Assembly (NCBI RefSeq): GCF_003369915.1
Contig: NC_046673.1
Coordinates: 12,012,001-12,076,000, forward strand
Length of the DNA stretch: 64,000 bases
Source: Drosophila miranda
Lineage: Eukaryota; Arthropoda; Insecta; Diptera; Drosophilidae
Direction: 5' to 3'
Shown here piece by piece: positions 1-9,644 of the stretch; the stretch's first letter is position 1, and every line of letters begins with the position of its first letter. The translations under genes were made by a program, and so were the position numbers. Below the pieces are notes generated by a model, which did no database searches, had not been told where the DNA came from, and worked only from the letters and a program-made list of their open reading frames with translations.

Positions 1-455
1 GAAAAAAGTCGAGAAAAATCTATTGAAACGAACGCACGCACTCCTTTTTTTTCGTCGTCGTAAAATACAATAATTTGCAGTCACCCAAGTTTTACGGTCT
101 CTTTTATTTAGAAAAACTATTCTAAATTTTCATAATTATCAAGTATTACACAAACGTCTCCGCTGTAGTGGGTTGAAGATATATGTAGTTCCATGTAGAA
201 CAAACAAAAAAGGTTCAAAAATGTTCAAAAAGGTACATGTGCTCTCAAAAATATTAATTTATTGTTTATATGTTGCAAATCTTAGGACTTGAGAGATAGA
301 ATTAAAAATTCATCCGAGAACACATTGGAGAAGAGCCCTGATTCGTTTCGTTTAGTTTTTTGTATGTGTTGTTGCATGAAAATGTATTTAAAATTGTGTG
401 AAGATTGATTACTTCTAGCATTGTATCAGAATTCAGTTTTTTTAAAAGCTCGTCA
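1..455. repeat. Partial array unit and 3' flank of barr copy 1
   Basis: Bases 1-282 match 3616-3897 almost base for base, so the window opens inside another repeat unit. Here the 70-bp terminal sequence (213-282) runs straight into the barr 3' flank with no inserted block, as in the short unit between copies 4 and 5. A minus-strand AATAAA (258-263) lies about 190 bp past the barr stop and is the best candidate poly(A) signal. Confidence 0.8.
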
Positions 456-2603
456 TTAAACTTCGTCATCCAGAACTTGCCGGATTTGAAAATCCTCTAG
501 ATTCTCTTGTGGAATGAGTCGCTGTTTCATATCGTTGGCCAAATGGAGAACCGCATTGAGGGCCACCGATGGGCACAGAGAATCTTTCCTTTCGTCACTC
601 AACACATCAGGCAACGATCGGTAAACCTCCTGGAAGCTGGCGGTACCCTTGGCGTAGCTTTCTTCCTGTGACAGTGGGAGGGAGGGTATCGATGCCTCAT
701 TGACAGAACTGAGGAATTGTTTCTGGATCAAATAATGGCAGCTGTTCTTGAGATTCTTCATGTCGATCCCCTTGGCACGCTTCGCAAATGGCCCAATCAC
801 TTTGCTGACCTGAAAAATAAGTGATATTTTATATACCCTTAGGAATGGTATATCCCTCAAAGACCCACCTGCCTTGGTGCACCCTTAAATTCGGTGGATA
901 TCTCCATGATTGTATCCTCACCCTCATGCATGCTTTGGCTTTGATTGGGCATATCCCCACATGAATCCTTATTCATCATGTCCATGGGATCTTCAATGTC
1001 CGCTGCCGACATTCGGTTCATGACAGAATCATCTGTGGTGAAATTTTCATTGTCAAAGAGCTCTCTAGCGGCATCACCGTGGTGTAAGCCCCTATCCATA
1101 TCCACATCATTGCCCAGACTCTCAACCAGATCGGCTTCACCAAATCGCTGGCTAACTTGGTAATCCGCTTCATTGTTGGATTTCGTGGGCATCAGCTTTC
1201 GGGCATCGCATTTCTTTTGATAGTTGACCTTTTGCTGCTTTATGTTGGCATCAAGAGGCTGGAAGAGCTCCTCTTTGCATTTTCCATAGTGCAACTCCTT
1301 CATGCGTGGCTTGGCGGCAGCGGCAGCGACAGCGGCAGCGGTTTTGGTTTTCTTTGGGTTGCCAACAGTCAGAGCATCCTTTGGGCCAGTCGTCTGGTCC
1401 AGAGTGGTGCGCGGACGAGTGATCCTGAATTTCCAATGCGCAGGAGCCGCACAAAGCTGTGAGATCTGATCCATGGGTCTGTATGAATAGTCCAGCCTAG
1501 TGACACCATCCACTGGCCTCAGATCGTCAATGAATTCGGCGGTTTTCTTTAAACGGCGGCAATTGGTGATGACCGTCTGCTCTTCGGCGGTGAGCTCCTG
1601 CAAATCATTCGATTGTATATCTAAGATAATGGGAGGACCGGCTTCTATATCCGGCATGGGCTCACACTCGGCATTCATGTCAAAGGCCACGGATAGCTCT
1701 GTGCGATTCCCACCAATATCGTGCGCATTATCCAGCCCCTCAGCATCGTCATCATATGAAGGGACCGCCTCTGAAATAGATCCCGACTGTGGCTTGGGAT
1801 TGGGGGTATTGGGATTGGTTATCACATAACCCGTGTGGAGTGGCCGCAGATTTAGATCATCCGTACGGTTGTACAGTTTGTGCAGCCATTCCGCATTGCA
1901 CAACTCTTCATCGGGCCACTCCTTGGCGCCAGCACTCAGCGTTTCGCTATCCATGAGCTCATCCGTCCCCTCGGTGTCATCAAAGAATTTGTAAGTCGGG
2001 CGTAGCCGCATCTCAAAGTCCACGCTGGGCAGAATGTTGCGCATCATTCGATCGGGGGCATCGAGGGAGCCCACCGTCGAATTGAGCTTTGCAAATATAG
2101 GGTCCTGCATGGGTACCATATCCAAACGCGCATTCAACTTTTCCTTGTTCTTTGCCAACGTTGATAAATTCCTTTCTTCGCCATCACCTGGAGGTCCCTC
2201 AGGTAAGCCCGTCAAGGTGCGAGCATTCAAACCCGCCGATATACGACATGCATCGATGTAGATGGAGTCTACACGCAGGCCGTAGACCTTGCACAAGACC
2301 TGCAGCAAAGAGCCAGCCATCTGTGAAAGTAGAAAAGTAGGTTAGGAGCTCTCCATATTTGTCGGAGGGTTAAAGAGTAAAACGCACCCTGAAGCTGCTT
2401 AGCTTTTTGTGAGGGCTATCCATTAGATTGGCCAGTGTATCAATCAACGATATATCCCAGGCATTGGCTATGCTCAGCTTATTGCAGTTGTACAGATCCA
2501 AGGAAGAGCGTACCGTCTCGTTCTCCTCAATGGACTCGAGAGTTGAACTCTTGCGCTTGTTTGCAGATCGACGCACTGGACTCTCCGAGCGTGGCGTCGT
2601 CAT
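456..2603 (-). CDS. barr: Condensin I kleisin subunit CAP-H (barren), copy 1, intact
   Basis: CAP-H is the kleisin of condensin I: its N-terminus binds the SMC2 neck, its C-terminal winged helix binds the SMC4 head, and its middle holds CAP-D2 and CAP-G, for mitotic and meiotic chromosome compaction. Exons are 2603-2388, 2320-869 and 809-456 (72+484+117 = 673 aa). Introns of 67 and 59 bp are phase 0 with GTGCGT/CACAG and GTGGGT/TTCAG ends. Joined protein: N-terminal helical domain about 30-103 (across the exon 1/2 junction, ending YGLRVDSIYIDACR), acidic FDMNAE block about 285-290 (human CAP-H has FDINAE), HWKF at about 367-370 (human HWRF), alanine tract 400-408 interrupted by Val, and C-terminal domain 557-673 with IDMKNLKNSCHYLI and VALNAVLHLAND. 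Splicing is predicted from sequence only. The exon 1 haplotype is MTTPRSESPV; exon 3 has DERKD where most copies have DETKD. A linker of about 19 aa is missing relative to copy 10. Confidence 0.93.
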
Positions 2604-2960
2604 TACAATGCTGGGGTGTGCGTAACAAACAAATTTTCACCGGATTTTTACTAATTTCGTTTGATTGGGCTGCGTTGGTAATCTGCGAAATCTGGATAAC
2701 CACACTTACACGCGCAGGGCTGAAAGCGCAATATAAATAAACGAAAATTATAGTTTACAAATGCCACAATACCGGTTTGCACGCTAGGATGTTCAGGTTC
2801 AATGATTTTAACAAATATATGAATATCAAAATTATTTGTACTGTCAAAAAATTGTCAAAATGGCAACGATAGTTTCGATAGCTGTGCAAGGTGTTGATAT
2901 TTTTATTACTTTTTTATATCCCTGGTTGCGTGATTGGCGGCAAAAAAGCTAAAATATGGA
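2604..2960 (-). promoter_or_regulatory. Putative barr promoter region, DRE-less version
   Basis: This is the sequence upstream of the barr start codon, conserved in every unit. It holds GTACTGTCAAAAAATTGTC (2837 region) followed by CGATAGTTTCGATAG. In copies 2, 4, 7 and 8 an additional 203 bp with TATCGATA sites sits exactly at GTACTGT. No transcription start can be fixed from sequence alone. Confidence 0.4.
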
Positions 2961-3023
2961 GAAGAAGAAGAGATAAAACGTATTTGCGATGTGGTTGATA
3001 GGGAAAATAAGAATATATGAAAA

Positions 3024-3410
3024 GTGTCCAAGGAAAACAGGCATAAAGAACAAGTCAGCAAAAATGAACTTGTAACCCAAATAGAACGAATGAGCAAAAA
3101 AGAACAGTTTCGAAGGAACTGGTTTAGTTTAACTCTTTTTTTTCACTCACTCATGAGCAACACAACACAATTTCTAATAGATTTCGGGCTTTTTAATGAA
3201 TTGCAGTATTTTTCATGGTGGGTTTTTTTAATACAAAAAAATTTTACCAAAGACTATACAATACCAAAATGTTGCATGAGCGACCAAAAAGCTGTTCTAT
3301 GTTCTACCGCCGGGCAGGACGGAAGCGTCAGAGTGGTCGACCTAAGGACGAGCAGCGGAGACACGTTCAGGAGGCCAATTCACAAGTTGGCGCTTCTGCC
3401 ACTGGTTTGA
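3024..3410 (+). pseudogene. WD40-repeat fragment, unit 1 (DCAF8/WDTC1-like?)
   Basis: An open frame of 128 codons without an ATG at its start (GTG at 3024, stop codon just upstream). Only the end looks like protein: KAVLCSTAGQDGSVRVVDLR then HKLALLP. GxDGxVRVxDLR is a typical WD40 blade strand, and the spacing to HKLALLP resembles DCAF8-type WD40 proteins (DGQVRV ... SHKLALEP). A full WD40 gene would need several hundred residues more, so this is a fragment carried along in the amplified unit, divergent from barr. The first 80 codons resemble no family I recognise and may be intronic or chance. Confidence 0.45.
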
Positions 3411-3508
3411 AGCCTTCCAGGCCTTCAACGGGGCCAGTGTAGCGCCATTTGGCGTATAATAATTGTTATTAGGATCGAATTTTATGAAGTCTATTGTAAG
3501 TTAAGCTA

Positions 3509-3572
3509 GGGCAAAGCGGGAGCGCAATAAAAGTTCGCTCTCTCGCTCTTGGCGAATTCGCCCCGCTTTGCC
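3509..3572. repeat. 11-bp inverted repeat with internal palindrome
   Basis: GGCAAAGCGGG (3510-3520) is answered by CCCGCTTTGCC (3562-3572), and the right arm overlaps a perfect palindrome GGCGAATTCGCC (3551-3562). The loop contains a GA-rich stretch (CGCTCTCTCGCTCT). It recurs in all units that keep the WD40 fragment. It could form a hairpin; function unknown. Confidence 0.5.
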
Positions 3573-3896
3573 ACCGTAGGTAAGATAGGCGAAGAAGAAA
3601 TTGTTTTGAATATATGAAAAAAGTCGAGAAAAATCTATTAAAACGAACGCACGCACTCCTTTTTTTTCGTCGTCGTAAAATACAATAATTTGCAGTCACC
3701 CAAGTTTTACGGTCTCTTTTATTTAGAAAAACTATTCTTAATTTTCATAATTATCAAGTATTACACAAACGTCTCCGCTGTAGTGGGTTGAAGATATATG
3801 TAGTTCCATGTAGAACAAACAAAAAAGGTTCAAAAATGTTCAAAAAGGTACATGTGCTCTCAAAAATATTAATTTATTGTTTATATGTTGCAAATC

Positions 3897-4462
3897 TGTA
3901 GTGGCCAGTTGTGACTCTAAAACTCCAGAGAACAGCTTGGGAGGTACGGCCCTCGCGTTTAACATTAACTCTGCTCTTTACAAAAACAAGATAAGAGATC
4001 AATTACAAGAGAGCAGTAGTTAAAGCTTCCATTGAAGAGCTTAATGTCTAATTTAGAGAAGCAGCGTGGATCTGTGGGAGTTATGTTTTAAAGCTTTACT
4101 AGAAATCATACGATTACTCCGTTAGTCGTGGAAGCTATGTGTAAGCTTTGCTTAGCATCGTACGATTACTCCGTTATCTAGGGAAGCAAGGTGTAAGCTT
4201 TGTCTAAAATCGTACGATTACCCCGTTGGTTGTGGAAGGTAAAGTTCCGATCGTAAGGGCTAATGCAAGTAATAGAACTTCTGGCTAGATCATTGCTATA
4301 GTGAAGCTGTGCGAATTCGGATGTGTCTTTTTATACAAATATATATATCCAAGTGAATTTGAAAACGTTGTGCAATCAAACACGTGCCAAGTAAATTGAA
4401 GTTCTGGTGGACTACATTATTCATTTTGGATTAAGAAAAATAAAAGGTATTTGGACCTTACA
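3897..4462 (+). mobile_element. LTR-like segment, unit 1
   Basis: 566 bp starting TGTAGTGGCC and ending GGACCTTACA, so the ends are TGTA...TACA as expected for a retroviral-type LTR. It starts exactly where the inserted block departs from the short unit. Internal tandem repeats of about 52 bp, each with CGATTACTCCGTT or a close variant, occupy about 4091-4246. ATAGTGACACAGC follows at the place a primer-binding site would be, but I cannot match it to a tRNA. No second LTR, gag or pol is visible, so this is at most a remnant or solo LTR. Confidence 0.35.
4091..4246. repeat. Three tandem 52-bp repeats, unit 1
   Basis: Imperfect units beginning AAGCTTT and containing CGATTACTCCGTT (last one CGATTACCCCGTT). 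Seven units carry this array; copies 8 and 10 have a fourth repeat. Confidence 0.75.
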
Positions 4463-5677
4463 ATAGTGACACAGCTTTAACAGTCTCGTATCATAGGGCT
4501 GGAAATCTTACTACGTTCGACACTGGGAAAGAAAAACCAATTGACCCCCCTCCAAGAACGAGGTCGTCAAAGTCCATCGATTTCTTAGTAGATCTGGGAA
4601 AGACCTCGGATTTCCCAGGAACCAGCATCTACATAAACCAACGATAACTACAACCAAATAAACCAGAAAGAGCGGTCCGAAGATATACTAGAGTGAAACC
4701 CGAAGTTAGGTGGATGCATACTTGAGCGGAAGTACATTTTGGAGTAAGACGAGAAGAATGGTTTTCTTGCGAATTCGGAGAAACTAATATGCCGCACTCG
4801 TCACCCTTCTCGCTTATGAATTAATTCCCATTATAATGTTCCAAAGGAATTACTAGAGCACTTGGTAGGCACTTTTTTTCCAAACTTATCATTCAATAGA
4901 GGTCATAACACATTTAACGAATATTTTGTTACAAGTCCACCAATCAAAGTACAACTTCCACAGATCTTTTCACTTCAAATACAGCTTTTCCTTCGCTATA
5001 AAAGTAAAATAAATCCATTGAAATGCGATGGTTACACAGCCTCGGGCTTCTCACCGAAAGAAGATTACATCGGAGAAGAAGGAACATCGGCAAACTAGCA
5101 TAACCTCGACCAAAAATCGACCAATGGTCCAACTTTCGAAGATGTGCAGACGTCAGCAGACTCCTGAATCTCTGTAAAAACTTATAGGAGTTAAAGCGCC
5201 GTACTGAGAAGACCGTGAAGTGCTATATGAAGCTTATATGACTCTATGACGAGACCATGAAGCTTTACGCTGCCAAGATTGATAGGTGCATCATAGCGAG
5301 GGCCAATAGGTTAGTTAAAATTTGATCCAAAATCAATCACCAAAGCATCAGAAAACCAGAGAAAATATAATTTCAACCGGAAAGTAAACGAACATCAGAA
5401 ACTTAACATACGCCTCTGCAAGTATCGGCGGGCACCTCTAACATCATCTGTTATGTAAACAGCCTGTGGCCAGCCTGCTTCCAGTGGCCTGTTAGGCGCA
5501 ACAGTATGCTGTTAACGCGGGTTCTGCTGTTAACTGAGGAAGTCGCTTTCTGGTTTTTCTGTTCGCCTGGTAATAAAATATCGAAAAATACCGTTTTGGC
5601 ATCGTTTCGTCACGGAATTTCCTTTTTCGATGCCGTTGGTGCTTTTAATGTGGGTTTTAACGGAAACGATACTTAAT

Positions 5678-6508
5678 TATACCCGATACTCAAAATGAGT
5701 ATTGGGGTATATTAGATTTGTGGTCAAAGTGGATGTGTATAATGTCAAGAAGGAAGCGTTTCCGACCCCATTAAATATATATATTCTTTATCAGCATCAA
5801 TTGCCGACTTAGACGACCTCTAACCTAGAAACATGGACAGATAATTAAACCAAACAATATCCCTCTCCAAATTCTTCGACCTTAATAACACGAATTTTCA
5901 TACCCGATACTCAAAATGAGTATAGGGGTATATGAGATCTGTGGTGAAAGTGGATATGTGTAACGTCCAGAATGAAGCGTTTCCGACCCCATAAAGTATA
6001 TATATATATATATTCTTGATCAGCATCAATAGCCGAGTCGATAGAGCCATGTCTGTCTATCCGACTGTCCGTCCGTCCGTCTGTCCGTCCCTATCAGCGC
6101 CTAGTGCTCAAAGGCTTATAGCCTAGAGAGCTAGAGCAACGATATTTTATATCCGGACTTCTTTGATATGTCACTGTTACAAGAATATTTCAAAACTTCA
6201 CCCCGCCAACTTCCGACCCCACCAAAGGCGAAAATCTGTGGAATCCACAATTTCAAAGATACGAGAAAACAGAAAACGCATAACCGTAGAGGCAAACTAC
6301 ATCTTTTAGAGTGAAAAATCTGAACAAGATCGTACAATTATTATAGCCAAAATCAAGAAACCAATTTCATTCTCTCTCGCTCTGTCTCTCTCTAACAAAC
6401 AGGTTTCATGGCTGGCTTTGCCTATTGCAAAATGTGATTTCAAGGATCTCAGAGACTATAACAGCTAGAGCAACCAAATTTGGTATCCACACTTCTGTTA
6501 GATCTAAA
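5678..6508 (+). mobile_element. DINE-1/INE-1-type Helitron remnants, unit 1
   Basis: Starts with TATACCCGATACTCAAAATG, then CGTTTCCGACCCCAT, TTCTTGATCAGCATCAATAG, the CCGTCCGTC microsatellite and GCTAGAGCAACG, the order typical of Drosophila DINE-1/INE-1. A second copy starts at about 5900, so two truncated elements are nested or abutted. A GA-rich tract (6371-6394, CTCTCTCGCTCTGTCTCTCT) follows. There is no transposase ORF, as expected for this non-autonomous family. Confidence 0.75.
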
Positions 6509-6751
6509 GTTCAAAAATGTTCAAAAAGGTACATGTGCTCTCAAAAATATTAATTTATTGTTTATATGTTGCAAATCTTAGGACTTGAGAGATAGAACTA
6601 AAAATTCATCCGAGAACACATTGGAGAAGAGCCCTGATTCGTTTCGTTTAGTTTTTTGTATGTGTTGCTGCATGAAAATGTATTTAAAATTGTGTGAAGA
6701 TTGATTACTTCTAGCATTGTATCAGAATTCAGTTTTTTTAAAAGCTCGTCA

Positions 6752-8790
6752 TTAAACTTCGTCATCCAGAACTTGCCGGATTTGAAAATCTAGATTCTTC
6801 TCTAGATTCTCTTGTGGAATGAGTCGCAGTTTCATATCGTTGGCCAAATGGAGAACCGCATTGAGGGCCACCGATGGGCACAGAGAATCTTTCCTTTCGT
6901 CACTCAACACATCAGGCAACGATCGGTAAACCTCCTGGAAGCTGGCGGTACCCTTGGCGTAGCTTTCTTCCTTTGACAGTGGGATCAATCACTTTGCTGA
7001 CCTGAAAAATAAGTGATATTTTATATACCCTTAGGAATGGTATATCCCTCAAAGACCCACCTGCCTTGGTGCACCCTTAAATTCGGTGGATATCTCCATG
7101 ATTGTATCCTCACCCTCATGCATGCTTTGGCTTTGATTGGGCATATCCCCACATGAATCCTTATTCATCATGTCCATGGGATCTTCAATGTCCGCTGCCG
7201 ACATTCGGTTCATGACAGAATCATCTGTGGTGAAATTTTCATTGTCAAAGAGCTCTCTATCGGCATCACCGTGGTGTAAGCCCCTATCCATATCCACATC
7301 ATTGCCCAGACTCTCAACCAGATCGGCTTTACCAAATCGCTGGCTAACTTGGTAATCCGCTTCATTGTTGGATTTCGTGGGCATCAGCTTTCGGGCATCG
7401 CATTTCTTTTGATAGTTGACCTTTTGCTGCTTTATGTTGGCATCAAGAGGCTGGAAGAGCTCCTCTTTGCCTTTTCCATAGTGCAACTCCTTCATGCGTG
7501 GCTTGGCGGCAGCGGCAGCGGCAGCGGTTTTGGTTTTCTTTGGGTTGCCAACAGTCAGAGCATCCTTTGGGCCAGTCGTCTGGTCCAGAGTGGTGCGCGG
7601 ACGAGTGATCCTGAATTTCCAATGCGCAGGAGCCGCACAAAGCTGTGAGATCTGATCCATGGGTCTGTATGAATAGTCCAGCCTAGTGACACCATCCACT
7701 GGCCTCAGATCGTCAATGAATTCGGCGGTTTTCTTTAAACGGCGGCAATTGGTGATGACCGTCTGCTCTTCGGCGGTGAGCTCCTGCAAATCATTCGATT
7801 GTATATCTAAGATAATGGGAGGACCGGCTTCTATATCCGGCATGGGCTCACACTCGGCATTCATGTCAAAGGCCACGGATAGCTCTGTGCGATTCCCACC
7901 AATATCGTGCGCATTATCCAGCCCCTCAGCATCGTCATCATATGAAGGGACCGCCTCTGAAATAGATCCCGACTGTGGCTTGGTTAGGGGGGGTATTGGG
8001 ATTGGTTATCACATAACCCGTGTGGAGTGGCCGCAGATTTAGATCATCCGTACGGTTGTACAGTTTGTGCAGCCATTCCGCATTGCACAACTCTTCATCG
8101 GGCCACTCCTTGGCGCCAGCACTCAGCGTTTCGCTATCCATGAGCTCATCCGTCCCCTCGGTGTCATCAAAGAATTTGTAAGTCGGGCGTAGCCGCATCT
8201 CAAAGTCCACGCTGGGCAGAATGTTGTGCATCATTCGATCGGAGGCATCGAGGGAGCCCACCGTCGAATTGAGCTTTGCAAATATAGGGTCCTGCATGGG
8301 TACCATATCCAAACGCGCATTCAACTTTTCCTTGTTCTTTGCCAACGTTGATAAATTCCTTTCTTCGCCATCACCTGGAGGTCCCTCAGGTAAGCCCGTC
8401 AAGGTGCGAGCATTCAAACCCGCCGATATACGACATGCATCGATGTAGATGGAGTCTACACGCAGGCCGTAGACCTTGCACAAGACCTGCAGCAAAGAGC
8501 CAGCCATCTGTGAAAGTAGAAAAGTAGGTTAGGAGCTCTCCATATTTGTCGGAGGGTTAAAGAGTAAAACGCACCCTGAAGCTGCTTAGCTTTTTGTGAG
8601 GGCTATCCATTAGATTGGCCAGTGTATCAATCAACGATATATCCCAGGCATTGGCTATGCTCAGCTTATTGCAGTTGTACAGATCCAAGGAAGAGCGTAC
8701 CGTCTCGTTCTCCTCAATGGACTCGAGAGTTGAACTCTTGCGCTTGTTTGCAGATCGACGCACTGGACTCTCCGAGCGTGGCGGCATCAT
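6752..8790 (-). pseudogene. barr: CAP-H (barren) copy 2, two frameshifts
   Basis: Exon 1 8790-8575 and the start of exon 2 (from 8507) are normal. A rearranged G-run at about 7981-7996 (GGTTAGGGGGGG in place of GGGATTGGGGG) adds one base and shifts the frame after 173 exon-2 residues; translation ends at 7938 after 16 foreign residues. The rest of exon 2 (to 7061) stays open in the old frame. Exon 3 (7001-6752) has lost about 113 bp near 6983, removing the first conserved helix of the C-terminal SMC4-binding domain and breaking the frame again. A 9-bp in-frame duplication sits near the C-terminus (NLEKNLDF for NLEDF). If expressed, it would yield an N-terminal kleisin fragment of about 261 aa able at most to contact SMC2. 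The exon 2 lesion is shared with copy 4, the exon 3 lesion is not. Exon 1 type is MMPPRSESPV. Confidence 0.9.
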
Positions 8791-9031
8791 TACAATGCTG
8801 GGGTGTGCGTAACAAACAAATTTTCACCGGATTTTTACTAATTTTGGTTGATTGGGCTGCGTTGGTAATCTGCGAAATCTGGATAACCACACTTACACGC
8901 GCAGGGCTGAAAGCGCAATATAAATAAACGAAAATTATAGTTTAAAAATGCCACAATACCGGTTTGCACGCTAGGATGTTCAGGTTCAATGATTTTAACA
9001 AATATATGAATATCAAAATTATTTGTACTGT

Positions 9032-9234
9032 AAACTTTTAATAGCACGGTTTTATTATATGTTCTTCTTTCTTGATCGGCGTATTCGAATGAATGTGTGT
9101 TGGCATATCGATACTTGTCGAGCATAAGTATCGATATATCGAGTACATTGGTATTTCTTATAATACTATCGATGAGTAAATCTTAAACTAATATTTAAAT
9201 CTTATAAACTAATATTCATATCTTACAGTACTGT
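9032..9234 (-). promoter_or_regulatory. 203-bp segment with paired DRE (TATCGATA) sites, copy 2
   Basis: Present in copies 2, 4, 7 and 8 only, flanked by GTACTGT on both sides (9025-9031 and 9228-9234). It holds TATCGATA at 9106-9113 and 9129-9136, forming an 11-bp inverted repeat. TATCGATA is the binding site of DREF, which drives replication and proliferation genes in Drosophila, a plausible control for a condensin gene. The sites lie 316-346 bp upstream of the copy 2 start codon. Binding is inferred, not shown. Confidence 0.55.
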
Positions 9235-9413
9235 CAAAAAATTGTCAAAATGGCAACGATAGTTTCGATAGCTGTGCAAGGTGTTGATATTTTTATTACT
9301 TTTTTATATCCCTGGTTGCGTGATTGGCGGCAAAAAAGCTAAAATATGGAGAAGAAGAAGAGATAAAACGTATTTGCGATGTGGTTGATAGGGAAAATAA
9401 GAAAATATGAAAA

Positions 9414-9644
9414 GTGTCCAAGGAAAACAGGCATAGAGAACAAGTCAGCAAAAATGAACTTGTAACCCAAATAGAACAAATGAGCAAAAAAGAACAGTTT
9501 CGAAGGAACTGGTTTAGTTTAACTCTTTTTTTTCACTCACTCATGAGCAACACAACACAATTTCTAATAGATTTCGGGCTTTTTAATGAATTGCAGTATT
9601 TTTCACGGTGGGTTTTTTTAAATAAAAAAAATTTTACCAAATAA
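9414..9644 (+). pseudogene. Truncated WD40-unit remnant, unit 2
   Basis: Only the non-conserved first part of the frame seen in unit 1 remains. The deletion at ACCAAA (9636-9641) removes the WD40 blade and ends the frame immediately. No coding function is likely. Confidence 0.6.

Larger units (their letters stand above)
3828..6578. repeat. 2.6-kb block between 70-bp direct repeats, unit 1
   Basis: The 70-bp sequence 3828-3897 recurs at 6509-6578, essentially identical. The right copy adjoins the barr 3' flank and carries its AATAAA signal on the minus strand; the left copy is a duplicate separated by the block 3898-6508. The spacer between copies 4 and 5 has one 70-mer and no block, which is what crossing-over between the repeats, or an empty site, would leave. 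Confidence 0.8.
2604..6751. repeat. Spacer between barr copies 1 and 2 (full-length type)
   Basis: Reference layout for the array. 2604-3000: barr upstream region without the DRE segment. 3024-3410: WD40-like fragment. 3411-3827: noncoding spacer with an inverted repeat (3510-3520/3562-3572). 3828-3897: 70-bp direct repeat. 3897-4462: LTR-like segment. 4463-5677: degenerate sequence, with one 78-codon unrecognised ORF (4862-5098, TTG start, contains SFNRGHNTFNEYF) and stop-riddled coding-like remnants around 5200-5310. 5678-6508: two truncated DINE-1 copies. 6509-6578: second copy of the 70-bp repeat. 6579-6751: 3' flank of barr copy 2. Confidence 0.75.

Noticed and set aside
945-1829. Plus-strand ORFs opposite barr exon 2 (72, 101 and 109 codons), repeated in every copy
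   Set aside because: They are antisense shadows of the barr coding exon; their Ser/Gly runs are the alanine tract read backwards.
2435-2740. Plus-strand 101-codon ORF across barr exon 1 and the upstream region
   Set aside because: Antisense to exon 1, conserved only because the whole unit is duplicated; no recognisable family.
2700-2745. ATATAAATAA as a TATA box for a plus-strand gene
   Set aside because: No credible plus-strand coding start follows at a suitable distance and the region is barr 5' flank.
3024-3260. First part of the 128-codon frame as a real gene
   Set aside because: No ATG at the start, a nonsense change in unit 4, a frame change in unit 9, and no recognisable motif.
3215-3442. 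Alternative frame over the WD40-like fragment (Arg/Ser-rich, 75 codons)
   Set aside because: Low-complexity composition and no family pattern, while the overlapping frame reads as a WD40 blade.
4463-4480. ATAGTGACACAGC as a definite retroviral primer-binding site
   Set aside because: I could not match it to a known tRNA 3' end, and no gag-pol follows, so it remains only a possible position.
4862-5098. 78-codon ORF repeated in most spacers as a functional gene
   Set aside because: Starts at TTG with only a short open extension upstream, resembles no family I know, and its repetition follows from unit duplication; kept only as a degenerate ORF within the spacer.
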